Notes under the pieces: model-generated | What the model saw: the letters and a program-made list of their open reading frames with translations, nothing else | Database searches by the model: none | What the model was told of the DNA's origin: nothing | Part shown: piece by piece, positions 48,271 through 58,539 of the stretch | How the letters are laid out: each line of letters starts with the position of its first letter | Position numbering within the stretch: position 1 is the stretch's first letter | Assembly (NCBI GenBank): GCA_037447655.1 | Contig: JBBHKE010002741.1 | Coordinates: 1 to 64,000 of the forward strand | Source of the DNA: Zygnema cylindricum | Taxonomy: Eukaryota > Streptophyta > Zygnematophyceae > Zygnematales > Zygnemataceae | Length of the DNA stretch: 64,000 nucleotides | Direction of reading: 5' to 3' | Translations under genes and position numbers: made by a program

Positions 48271-49369
48271 TAGAGTATAACTTCTTGGAAAACAAAAATA
48301 GAAGTAAATTGTACGACTTCTAAAAGGATATATGAGTATAAATCGTATTCTAAGAGTGTAAATCGTATTCTATGAGTATAAATCGTATTCTTGTGCAAAT
48401 CTCCAAACCAGCAACTTGCGGAAATTATGATCAAAAGACATGCATAAAGGAACTTATGTAGTGTTTTTTTTGCCGTTTTTAATCTATTTTACTTCTTTAG
48501 CGGGTTTGTTAATTATTTTTACCTATCCTTTTTTTACTTATTGACTTTCTATTCGCCTCTATTTTCCATTTGTGTGATAAAGTTTGCAACATGTTAGCTA
48601 CCCACATTCAGTGACTTTTAGCGATTTTTTTTTTTTAATTCTTATGTGGAAATGAAAGGCTTTGTTACTCATTTACATTCACGAGCACTTATTTCCAGTG
48701 GATTTCTTTGTTTGCCAAATTTAAACCAACCAACCATTGAATGAGAGGACAGATTATTTCCTCTCCTTTTATTGGTTGTTCTAGTGAATTATACATTTGT
48801 AATAATATATAAAGAAACAAATGCCCAAACCAAGGACCTAACACATGTATGGCTACCGCCAATAATTGTGAAGGATTTTTTATTTTTTTTAACATTGAGT
48901 GCAAACACATTTCGGCAGTTAAGTCACTTTTTTTTTTTCAGTTTGAAGGAAAAAGTTTATAAATCTCTTCTCCTCAAAATCAGGCATTTTATGCCGGATT
49001 GGCACGTGAAAATGTTACATTGTTGATTCAACCATATTAATCTACAATGTATACAGATTTATACGATATATACCTTCAGCCCTCCAACTTCTTGCCGGCA
49101 AGGTGGTGGGCATTCCGGTTCAAATTCTATTTTTCCACGATTAACCAATTCAGAGAAGAGCTTATTTGTTTCCCAAAAATTCGCATCGCTGTTTATTGCA
49201 TACCATATAGTGATGCCCTGCAACAATTGGCCATTCATCTTTACCCTTTCTTCACTATGCGCTTTCTGTTCCCAACCAATCCTGTTCCGACAAAGAAGGG
49301 CCTCCACCTCTCTGGCTTTTCACAAAAGAGGCAGCATATATAAATATGTAAATATATATATATACAAGA
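48271..49369. other. 3' flank of copy B
   Basis: Probable 3' UTR, then AT-rich sequence. Parts resemble the 3' flanks of copies A and C (for example CCAAGGACCTAACACATGTATGGCTAC against CCAGGAACCTAACACATATATGGCTCAC), up to about 49070. After that, 49075-49340 is unique and without features I recognise. Confidence 0.5.
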
Positions 49370-49879
49370 AAATTATCGCGATAAAACCAATACCGATAGT
49401 TATCGGTTGTCGAACGGTGAGGGGTCCCGATATATCGCTGTGAGACCAACAAATTCCTTATTGGCGATAAGTAGAAAAAAATATAGTAGGCTATATAATA
49501 TTACTTTATAATATATTGTATTATATTTATGACTGTATATAGCGTGGCATACAACGTATGACAATCTGTTCTGTACTCTGTATAACGGATTTTATAACGG
49601 ATTTTACAATGGATTTTAGTACGGACAGTTATAACTGTACGGAAGATTTTACAACGGATTTTACAATGGATTTTAGTACGGACAGTTATAACTGTACGGA
49701 AAACCGTACATTTATCACCAATAGTTATCAGCACCATTGTTATCGCGATAAAAAACGGATAATAGCGGTTTTTCATCGCGATAACACCGGTAACGATAAA
49801 TCGTGCCAATATATCCATTATCGGTAAGCCAAAAAAAAAGACATCGATTATCGGCGAAATTCTACCAATACATAACACT
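49370..49879. repeat. hAT-related repeat, right end only
   Basis: TATCGCGATA-rich sequence ending CCAATACATAACACTA, a variant of the hAT-like terminal repeat (TAGTGTTATGTATTGG when inverted). It contains a direct repeat of about 60 bp (ACGGACAGTTATAACTGTAC at 49621 and 49678). No matching left terminus was seen. Confidence 0.5.
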
Positions 49880-50119
49880 AATCAATATATATACCGAAGT
49901 AGAAGACAAAGAAGTCGAAGAAGTCGAAGCAGAAGTAGGCGGAAAAAAGTGGAAAGATAAGAGTGAAGAAAATATAGAGGAGAAGATAGAACGAAAGAAA
50001 GAGATAAGATAAAAAAGAAGATAAAAGAGAATTGGAAAGATAAGTGACAAGAGAACACAGAGCGGTGAAGGAAAAGGAGAATGGGAAAAAGGCGCTTATG
50101 ACGAAAAGGACAAGAGACG

Positions 50120-51821
50120 TGTTCACATCGATCTGTGTGGACATATTAAACCCGAGACAATTGGAGGTAATAAGTATACTTTGGTGATTGTTGGTGACTT
50201 CTCCCGGAAGTCATGGGTGTATTTATTGAAAATAAATCGGATGCATTTGAAAAATTTAAAGAATGGCATGTAATGGCCAAAAGGCAAATTGATAAGAAGC
50301 TCAAATCTATTAGGTCGGATAATGGAGGGGAGTTTGTTGTTTTTGAGGGGTATTGTAAGGAGTGGGGGATAAGGCATCAATTCACGGCGCCTTATTCTTC
50401 GGAGTCAAATGGAGTGGCCGGGAGGAAGAACCGTACCTTACAAGAAATGGTCCGTGCAATGGTTCATAACTTCGGACGAGAGATGTTTTTGTGGGGAGAT
50501 GCGATTCTTACGGCAAATTACATTTGTAATCGAAGACTCACTTCGGTTTCCGGGAATAAAACACCGGAGGGGTTGTGGAGTGGTGGAAAACGGTTCACCA
50601 TTTGAGAATTTGGGGATGTCATGCTACGGTTTATGTGGAATCAATTAAGAGGAAGGGAAAATTTGCACCAAGGTGTTGGCCGGGAATTTTTATTGGATAT
50701 AGTGCGAAGGGGAATTTGTACCGAGTGTATGATCCGGCTCGTCACACCATGGAGGAATCTCGGAATGTGGATTTTCATGAGGATCTCAAATCCGCCATAA
50801 ATTCCATTGGGAAATTTAAGGAAAATTTGGATTTTCATGAGGAGAGTAAAATTGAGAGATTTCCGTACATTGGGGATTTAGAATCCGATGAGGAACCAAA
50901 TGTAAAAACTCATAAAAGAAATTAGGAGAATCAGTTGAACTTGAATTTGAAAGAAAGAGTGAATTTGAAAGAAAGAGTAACAGATCTTTGGATTCCCGAG
51001 TGCCTTCGAACATTCGGAAATCTCAAAGCTCTGAATCGAGTTCTAAATCGAGTGAGAAGGAAATTGAAATAGAATTCGAGGAAGAGAAAGAGGAGAAGGA
51101 GGAGGAGCAAGTTCTTAGGAGCTCTCCGGGTACAAAGGGGAAGAAACCCAAGAAACTAAAAGGGGAAAATGCATCAAATTCGCATTATTTCCTTTCCGAT
51201 GCTAAGGAGACGGAGTTTCTTTTATAGCAATCACTTACGAAAAATATAACCGGCGACCCTCAATATTATGTCGAGGCTAGGAGGTCGGCCGATTGGGAGA
51301 GTAAGTGGAAACCGACGTGGGAGAAAGAATTTAAGTCGGTGGTTAATAATCGAACTTTTGAGGAAGTAAAATTACCGGAGGGGAAAAAGGCAATAAATGC
51401 AAAGTGGGTATTTAAAACCAAGACTGGTGCTTCGGGTGAAATTATTAAGTACAAGGTGAGGCTTGTTTGTAAGGGATTCCAACAACGTGATGGAATCAGT
51501 TTTAAGGAGACTTATGCTCCCGTGGTGAAGTTCGACTCACTATGGATTATTATTGCACTTGCAGCGATGGGGAAGAAGCACGTCCATCAAATGGACGTGG
51601 AAACTGTATTTTTAAATGGTGAGTTGGAGGAAGAGGTATAAATGCAGGTAACGGAAGGCATGTCTCCTTTGCGAGAAGCAAATGTATGGCGTTTGCGAAA
51701 GTCATTATATGGTTTGAAACATGCGCCGCGCACGTGGTATTTGAGACTTCATCAAGTACTATTGAAATTCGGATTTGTACGGACTACCTCCCCTTTTGGA
51801 GTTTACGTGAAAGGTGAAAGA
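50120..51821 (+). pseudogene. Integrase and N-terminal reverse transcriptase of element D
   Basis: Integrase has VHIDLCG and IRSDNGGEF, but the third acidic residue is lost: SNGVAGRKNRTL, where copia elements have NGVAER. Frameshifts occur near 50225 and 50590, and stops near 50923 and 51225. Reverse transcriptase has NAKWVFKTK, KVRLVCKGFQQRDGISFKET, HQMDVETVFLNGELEEEV (with a stop directly after) and LYGLKHAPRTWY. It breaks off at GVYVKGER, exactly at the insertion of the 51822-58006 element. Confidence 0.85.
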
Positions 51822-52345
51822 TGAAAATCTATGTGCTCCATTGCCCACGAAAATCGCAGATCCAAAAGAAGCTTATCTAGATAGTGCCGACTCCAAGTTG
51901 ATATAAACCGCTCCATTGCCCACAAAAATGGCAGATCCAAAAGAAGCTTATCTAGATAGTGTCGTCTCCAAGTTGATATAAACCCAAATGACTGACCCCT
52001 TGACAATCACAAACCCATTATAGCTTCACCCCTGTGAAATAAGACTTTCTTTGTGCTCAGTTCCACCACATAATGCAAAGTTAGAATATGAGTTTTGGAC
52101 ACATTGACCCACTTTGACTTTCCCTTAGAAATGCAGCCACCCTGGAAGGCAAAAACTCTGACCGACTACACCCCTGTGTAGCCTGGACTCCCCTGAGTCC
52201 GCAGCAAAAAGAATCACTAAAAATGGTCAAGTAAATTGATAGTTATGGCTGGCCAAAGTTTGCCATTTATACAAGGTGCTCTCTGGGAGAGGCAACTACC
52301 TACCCAAAATTTTCTAAGTCCTATTCCCCCTCTAAAACTCTATCG
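51822..52345 (-). repeat. Partial LTR (LTR-x) with a 75-bp tandem duplication
   Basis: It contains the TATA-to-end part of the LTR and lacks its 5' part. A 75-bp unit beginning GCTCCATTGCCCAC is present twice, at 51835-51909 and 51910-51984. The terminus, ATGGAGCACATAGATTTTCA in element sense, fixes where this LTR family ends. Confidence 0.7.
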
Positions 52346-52637
52346 ATTTGCAACACATACTCAGATGCTAACCCTTTTACAGGCACACCTTTATAGAGGG
52401 TATCACTCCCATTAGTGATGTCAAAACCATTAACTTATAACCTCTCTAACTGGAGCTGTGGCGGAGAGCCGAGCTCCCCTCACCATAGGTGTCCCTTTAT
52501 CGTTCTCCCCATTTCTCCTTTCCATGGCAATAATTTTCCCTTCACCTTGCGTTGCATCTGAAATACGGTTAGTTTTTTGGGAAGCCCTTGATGAATCTCC
52601 TTAGTGAGTTCCACCAAATCTCGGTGGCTGACACCTT

Positions 52638-53634
52638 TGCAATTTTGTGTCCACCATTCGATCACTGAATTCAGCAAGCCTCTAGATAGCTTTTGGCTAG
52701 CCCTCTCTCAATTTGGATCACTGCTACCCAAGCAGGCAAATAGACAATTTGACTGCACCCATGTGCATTTTGGACTCCCTTGAGTCCACAGCAAAAAAAA
52801 TCACTGAAAATGCCCAACGAGGCAAATAGTTATCAAGTGGGAATCATGCCAATATTTATACAAACTTGTTGGGAGAAAGGCGGCTACCTCCTCAATCCTC
52901 TAAGTACTAAACCCCTCTCACAACCCCTATCTACTGATGTATGAACCAATCAGAAGACTGTACATTACAGAAAGGTACTAGAGCCGATGTACTTTCACTA
53001 TGGCCTGTGTACGACAAGGCCATGGAGTGGACGTTTGTCTCCTCCAGACTTGTCCTTGCACTCCCCAAGATTCCCGCTTCCCAATAATATCTTGCCACGT
53101 GTCGACAGGTCATGTCACGTCCAAAAACCGCTTAGGCGGCTATTCCAAGATCGCGGCGATGATGCGGACCGTCGGATCCAAACCCGCTTTTAATGTTCGC
53201 CGTCCAAAATAATAATTGTCCGGTACATTTGTGTCGTACGCACTAAAACTCAACTAGTTTCTATGTCCTTATTATTATTCCGTTGAACGAATTAATGATC
53301 TTGCTAATGTTAAAATAGATTTCAAACACTATGTATCCTAACGGACTACTACGACAGACCAGTAAGAGCTGACGACTATGCCATGCTCTGCCGATCGGAG
53401 GTTCGAGTCTTGTAGGACTCAACCTATTTGTTGAGAGTGACTTATGTCACTCTTTAGTCTTGCCTATAGAGCTGAGGAAGCCATGGCTCCACCGCCCTCT
53501 CTCTTCTTCAGTGACTACAACTAGTATGCGGGTTAGAGAGAGAAGGTGGAGGCAAGCTGCTTGTGCTTTTTCTTTTAGTTATTTTACCTAATTAAGACCT
53601 AGAAAATACCTTCCCTAAATCAGTGATTTCAACA
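52638..53634 (-). mobile_element. Solo LTR (LTR-d), 997 bp, within the gag remnant
   Basis: It starts TGTTGAAATCAC (53634, minus strand) and ends AAAATTGCA (52638). GAGGT precedes it and AAGGT follows it, a 5-bp target duplication with one change. Deleting it restores the gag reading (GTGAGGTGTC) seen elsewhere. It is the same LTR type as LTR-c of element 3. Confidence 0.8.
53349..53423 (+). other. tRNA-like module inside LTR-d (antisense)
   Basis: CTACGACAGACCAGTAAGAG then, 36 bases on, GGAGGTTCGAGTCTTG. Same arrangement as LTR-c, with the B-box-like GGTTCGAGTCT unchanged and the D-arm part diverged. Confidence 0.45.
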
Positions 53635-54667
53635 ACCTCACTTTTCACGAAACAACTCCCCACAAGTGCTTTTCGATAAGCAAGCCCTCCATCGTAAACT
53701 CCCAACAATTGAAGTATATTTCATCAAACATAGGCACCGTAGAGGGTAGGCCCATAACCTGAAACTTTGTGTGCTCCATTGCCCACAGAAATCGTAGATT
53801 CGAAAGAAGGTAATCTAGATAGTGCCAACTCCAAGTTGATATAAACCGAATTGACTGACCCCTTGACAATCATAAACCCATCATAACTTCACCCCTGTGA
53901 AATATGACTTTCTATGTGCTCAGTTCTATAACAGAATGCAAAGTTAGAATATGAGTTTTCGACACATTCACCCACTTTGAATTTCCCTTAGAAATGCAGC
54001 CACCCTGGCAGGCAAAAACTCTGACCAACTACACCCTTGTGTAGCGTGGACTCCCTTGAGTCTGCAGCAAAAAGAATCACTAAAAATGGTCAAGTAAATT
54101 AATAGTTATGAATGGTCAAAGATAACCCTTTCTACAAAAGCTCTCTCGGAGAGAGGCTGCTACCTCCTAAATTTTCTAAGTCCTCTCTCTCTCTTAAACT
54201 CTATCTACTAACGTACGGCACCAATCAAGTTAGTGTGTCGTTCAAAAAAGTACATGTGCCGGTGTACTTTCTGTACAACCATCGTACGACATGGCCAAAA
54301 TGTCGACACATGTCATATCCGGATTTGTTCCCGTAATCTCCAGAGTTGCCGCAATCCAACGTTGTCGCGCCACGTGTCACATGTCGTGGCGATGACAGTA
54401 AAATGCCAAAAGTACATATTCCGTGATCGCGGCATCTATCGTGGGCGTCCAATCAAAATTGGATACAACTATAGCCGTTGAAAATATACGAGCGGTATTT
54501 GTTTCGTGTTCGAAACAAATGCGAGGTATCCGTTTTATATAATATATTAAAAACGTACTAAAATTGTATCTATGCATTACGTATCTATATCGCGTTAATT
54601 TAACTAGTCTATTTGTTACAAAATAAATATTTATCAAACCTATTATATCCTACCACTAATCCTAAAC

Positions 54668-54732
54668 TTATAGGTTAAGGCTACTGGCTAATTTGGCGAA
54701 CTGCAAGTACCTGGATCAAATCTTGGGTCCGT
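54668..54732 (+). other. tRNA-like module inside LTR-e (antisense)
   Basis: TAGGTTAAGGCTACTGGCTA then ACCTGGATCAAATCTTGGGT. GGTTAAGGC equals the D-loop word of serine tRNAs. The T-arm-like stem is partly kept. Confidence 0.45.
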
Positions 54733-54801
54733 TATTCAATCTAGGTAACTTTATCAAGATTTGATTTCGTGTCCTCTTTGAAAAGCCTAGGCTGCCATGG
54801 A

Positions 54802-54874
54802 TCTAACTCCTCCTCAAGTCTTCAGTGACTACGACAAGTGTGGGGACTTGAGTGAAGAGTTAGAGGCAAGCAGT
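54802..54874 (+). other. LTR hairpin with conserved loop (example in LTR-e)
   Basis: Arms TCTAACTCCTCCTCAAGTC and GACTTGAGTGAAGAGTTAGA enclose a loop containing GTGACTACGACAAGTGTGGG. The loop word is shared by all six large LTRs with few changes, while the stems differ between LTR types yet still pair (LTR-d: CCACCGCCCTCTCTC with GAGAGAGAAGGTGG at 53489-53549). Confidence 0.65.
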
Positions 54875-54939
54875 CAGAGTCTCCTCTTTCAGCTTTTATT
54901 TTACAATCTCTAGACTTAGAAAATACTTAAATTTCAACA

Positions 54940-54952
54940 CTCCCGTTATTTT
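54940..54952 (-). other. Polypurine tract of the nested gag-only element
   Basis: AAAATAACGGGAG on the minus strand directly precedes LTR-e. It matches the AAAATAAGGGGAG of element 1. Confidence 0.7.
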
Positions 54953-55099
54953 CTATTCTACTTTACTTTCAACTCCCTTCAAAAACAAAAAATACATTTA
55001 TATATATTTTCCTTTCCTTTTTCCATTTCCTTCATGAAGCTTCATGCGAATACCTTTATATTTAAGAAAGTGTATTTGATGACCAAAAATAATTTCATC

Positions 55100-56847
55100 T
55101 TGTCTATCCTATATTTCATTTTGCATGCCACTTTTCATAAATCCGAGCAAAGCTTTTATCCACCTCCCCTTTTCATCCAACCAAAATCCACTTTCCCTTT
55201 TGCATTTCCAAAAGTCAGCCCCATCCCCAATTTGCAACACATATTCAGATCCTAACCCTTTTACAGGCACACCTTTATAGAGGGTATCACTCCCATTAGT
55301 GATGTCAAAACCATTACCCCCCAAATTTATCCTTAAATCAAGAGTCCCCACTAAGTTCCTCGTAAAATCTACATCTTCCGAACTCATATTTTTATCCATG
55401 ATTCTCACCCCATTTTCTGAACTTTCCTTACTCTCTCCCATGGAATTCTTTCCACTATCACTTTCTAACTTTATTCCCAACAAATATTTCTTCTCCCCTA
55501 TACCTTTCAACATTCCTCTTCTCCCCAATCCTTTAGAACCCCTTCTAGTTTCACGTCTCCCCTTTCCTCAGAATCCGTTGAAGTCTCCCTGTCCGACCAC
55601 TTTTATGTTTCCAAAATATCTATGAAACTATCCTCAATATTTTGAACTCCCTCAAGTATTTCCTCTCTCTTTACTTCCCTTATACCTCCAAAAGCACATT
55701 GTTGCTTACGTGGAATTTCTGTGTGTTTTTCTCTCTTCCCCATACTACCGATGCGGAGAAGCTCCAACATATCTTCATCCTCTTTCTCCTCTTCCCCTTC
55801 TTCCTCCTCATCCACATTCCAACTTCCAAGTTTTTTCAAACAAGGGCATTCCTCTATATAATGACCCGGTTCCCTACAAAAGAAGCAAACCCCTTTTTTC
55901 AAAGCTCTCGTTTCTTTTCCTCTCCCTCTCTTTCTACCAAAGTTCCGATAAGGTTTACCTTTGTCTTTCTTCCTCTCATCACGCTTCCGCTCGTCACCGT
56001 CGTTCCTCTCATCACGCTTCCGCCAATCACCACCAGCTATAAATGCATTCACTCTGTCACTTCCCCTAAGAAGCTCCAAAGTGCTTTCCCTCACAAGAAT
56101 TATCCCCATGGCAAAGCTCCAAGTCCATGAGGAGACATCCATCGCCTGTATACGACAAATGATGTTTTCGTACTCATCTGGGAGTTTCATAAATAGTGTA
56201 TTAATCTTCCTCTCCTCAGATTATTCATATCCTGCACTAGCAAGTTCAACATATAGCACAGCAATATCATTGCAAAACTCTATAATGCTAACGCGTTTAA
56301 AAACATAGGCATCTATTTCTTGTTTTACTAATTGCTGCCTCTGAATAGTCTCACTCCTATAAATCAGACTTAGTGCTTCCCATATCTTTGAAGACTTCGT
56401 TAAGTTTATAATAGTGATAGCTAAGGACTTAGACACGTTTCTAAGTATGAGATGCTTTGCTATAGTGTTTTTGTATTCCCATATTTTTTTGTCTTTTTTT
56501 TCATTTTTAATCCATACAAGTGGTACCATAGCTGAGAGCCTAGCTCCCCTCACCATAGGTGTCCCTTTTTCCTTCTCCCCTATTCCCCCATCCAGGGCAA
56601 GGTTATTCCCTTCACCTTCCGTTGCATCTGAACTTCGATTGATATTCTGGGCAGCCTCAGATGATTCTCCATAGTAAGCTCCTCCAAAGCCAGGTGGCGG
56701 ACATCTCACTTGTCCCGAAACAATTCCCCATAAGTGCTTCTTCAAAAGCAATCCCTCCATCATAAATCCCGAATAAGTGAAGCCTCTTCCATCAAACATA
56801 GGCACCCTAGATGGTGGGCCCATAACCTGAAACTTTGTGTGCTCCAT
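55100..56847 (-). pseudogene. Gag of the nested gag-only element
   Basis: The frame opens at ATG 56847 inside LTR-f and crosses the primer-binding site as FQVMGPPSRVPMFDG. The first 209 codons hold the copia gag N-terminal domain (MMEGLLLKKHLWGIVSGQV, TKSSKIWEAL). One TAA (about 56219) interrupts it before SEERKINTL. A second part has the CCHC knuckle CFFCREPGHYIEEC and an acidic tail to 55603. CAFGGIRE, just after the knuckle, matches CALGAIRE in element 3, where WIIDS of the protease follows; here the protease motif is absent. The final frame, 55528-55109, holds VLQIGDGADF and resembles 4641-4919 of element 1. This is the best preserved gag in the window; no pol is present. Confidence 0.75.
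56815..56827 (-). other. Primer-binding site of the nested gag-only element
   Basis: GGTTATGGGCCCA directly follows the LTR-f terminus AAAGTTTCA. The second copy after LTR-e (53747-53759) has one base changed. Confidence 0.75.
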
Positions 56848-58006
56848 TGCCCACAAAAATCGCAGATCCAAAAGAAGCTTATCTAGATGGTGCCGTCTCC
56901 AAGTTGATATAAACCCAAATGACTGACCCCTTGACAATCACAAACCCATTATAGCTTCACCCTCGTGTAATAAGACTTTTTGTGCGCTCAGTTCCACCAC
57001 AGAATGCAAAGTTAGAATATGAGTTTTAGACACATTCACCCACTTTGACTTTCCTTTAGAAATGCAGCCACCCTGGTAGGAAAAATCTCTAACCGACTAC
57101 ACTTCTGTGTAGCGTGGACTCCCCTGAGTCTGCAGCAAAAAAAATCACTGAAAATGGTTAAGTAAATTGATAGTTATGGCTGGCCAAAGTTTGCCATTTA
57201 TACAAGGTGCTCTCTGGGAGAGGCAGCTACCTACCCAAAATTTTCAAAGTCCTATTCCCCCTCTAAAACTCTATCTACTGAAGTAAGGCATCAATCAAAT
57301 TACTGTGTCGTACAGAAAAGTACAGGTGTCGGTGTACTTTCTGTACGACCATTGTACAACATGGCCAAAATGTCGACACGTGTCAAATTAGGATTTGTTT
57401 CTGTAATCTCCGGAGTTCCCGTAATCCAATGTTATCACGCCTCGTATCATCTGACATGGCAAAGACCGTCAAACGCCAGAAGTACATCTTTCGTGATTGC
57501 GGCGCCTATCGCGGCCGTCCGATCAAAACCGGCTATAATCCTAGCCGCTGAAATTCGACGCGCGGTATTTGTTTCGATATCGAAACAAATGCATGCTATC
57601 CGTTCCGTCCCCATACCGTACTCCATACTAAATAAAACTGTATTTATGCACTAAGTTTCTATTCTCCGTTAAATGAATTAATCTATGTGTAACAATTTAT
57701 ATGTTTATGAAACCTTATATATCGTAATACTAGTCTTAGATTTACAGGTTAAGGCTACCGGCTAATTTGACGGACGGTAGGTACCCGGATCAAATCCTGG
57801 GTCTGCCAAATATTTTAGGTAACTCTATCGAGATTTGCCTTCCTCTCCTCTTTGGACAGCCTAGGCAGCCCTAGATCTAACTCCTCCTCAAGTCTTCAGT
57901 GACTGCGACAAGTGTGGGGACTTGAGTGAAGAGTTAGAGGCAAGATGTCTTTGTTTTGGCTTTTATTTTACAATCCCTAGACCTATAAAATACTTAAATT
58001 TCAACA
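56828..58006 (-). repeat. LTR-f, 1179 bp
   Basis: 5' LTR of the nested element, equal in length to LTR-e within one base. It contains the hairpin (57875-57938), tRNA-like block (57740-57807), TATA-type box near 57193, leader hairpins (57100-57140) and gag start codon (56847). Confidence 0.8.
57740..57807 (+). other. tRNA-like module inside LTR-f (antisense)
   Basis: GGTTAAGGCTACCGGCTAAT, then GGTACCCGGATCAAATCCTG. CCCGG/CCTGG around ATCAAAT pair as a T-arm with one mismatch. This is the clearest copy of this type. Confidence 0.5.
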
Positions 58007-58425
58007 AAAGAATTGACCAAATAATCTTTTATGTTTATGTGAATTATTTATTAATGGCATGCAACAAGTTGGAGCTCATTAATGAGTTGAAACATTACCT
58101 TGAATTACATTTCAAAGTGACAGATCTTAAAGAGGTACGCTATTTTTTTTTTGGGATTGAGATGTTACGCGAGTTGAGCATTCCTATTCGTTGTATGCCG
58201 ATTTATTCTGACAAGATGAGTTCGATGGCGTTGGCTAAAAATCCAGTGTTTCACAAGAGGACGAAACACATTAGGATCAAATGGCATTTTGTAAGAGATT
58301 TGGTTACGGCGAATAAGATTATATTTTTGTACGTACCGACAATAGAGGAGGCGACAGATTTGCTGATGAAAGCAGCCACGCATGATGTATTTGAGAGGGG
58401 GCGATCGAAAATTGGATTATGTTGA
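58007..58425 (+). pseudogene. C-terminal reverse transcriptase/RNase H of element D
   Basis: After the target copy, IDQIIFYVYVNYLL continues the interrupted frame; the catalytic YVDD is YVNY, so the enzyme would be dead. TDLKEVRYFFFGIEM and, after an internal deletion, the RNase H end (ALAKNPVFHKRTKHIRIKWH, LYVPTIEEATDLLMKA) follow. The frame is open from 57922 only because of the adjoining LTR. Confidence 0.85.
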
Positions 58426-58445
58426 GGTGTTTTGGCGATTCCGAC

Positions 58446-58458
58446 AATAAGAGGGGGG
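58446..58458 (+). other. Polypurine tract of element D
   Basis: AATAAGAGGGGGG lies one base before the TGTTGGGATATTG LTR start (58460). Confidence 0.65.
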
Positions 58459-58459
58459 T

Positions 58460-58531
58460 TGTTGGGATATTGTCATTTCGCGGCATTTCGCGAAGCGTCA
58501 TACCAACATTTAATTGTTGGACGTGAAGTGT
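58460..58531 (+). repeat. Start of the 3' LTR of element D
   Basis: TGTTGGGATATTGTC begins the LTR. It is interrupted by the hAT-type insertion after 72 bases and continues at 59822 for about 40 bases before the lipase duplication begins. Confidence 0.6.
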
Positions 58532-58539
58532 CACGTCAT

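Larger units (their letters stand above)
52346..53779 (-). pseudogene. Second gag remnant, split by a solo LTR
   Basis: The gag start at ATG 53779 (FQVMGLPSTVPMFDE, then YFNCWEFTMEGLLIEKHLWG) runs to 53635, continues after the solo LTR from 52637 to about 52480, and then jumps to a piece of the gag tail (52470-52346). The joined sequence has stops and is inactive. Confidence 0.7.
53760..54939 (-). repeat. LTR-e, 1180 bp
   Basis: 3' LTR of the 54940-58006 unit. In element sense it starts TGTTGAAATTTAAG right after the purine tract and ends AAAGTTTCA. It has the hairpin (54802-54874), tRNA-like block (54668-54732) and leader hairpins (54030-54065). Confidence 0.8.
51822..58006 (-). mobile_element. 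Nested gag-only element array inserted in element D
   Basis: Both ends are LTR ends: minus-strand start TGTTGAAATTTAAG at 58006 and end TTTTCA at 51822. AAAGA flanks it on both sides (51817-51821 and 58007-58011), and removing insert and one AAAGA joins the host reverse transcriptase in frame. In element order: LTR-f (58006-56828), gag interior (56827-54940), LTR-e (54939-53760), a second gag start (53759-52346, carrying a solo LTR), and a partial LTR-x (52345-51822). This LTR-gag-LTR-gag-LTR form suggests recombination between LTRs after insertion. Confidence 0.85.

Noticed and set aside
51822-52345. A simple truncation of the nested element at its left end
   Set aside because: The end matches the LTR 3' terminus deduced from LTR-f and is flanked by the AAAGA duplication, so it is a true element end.
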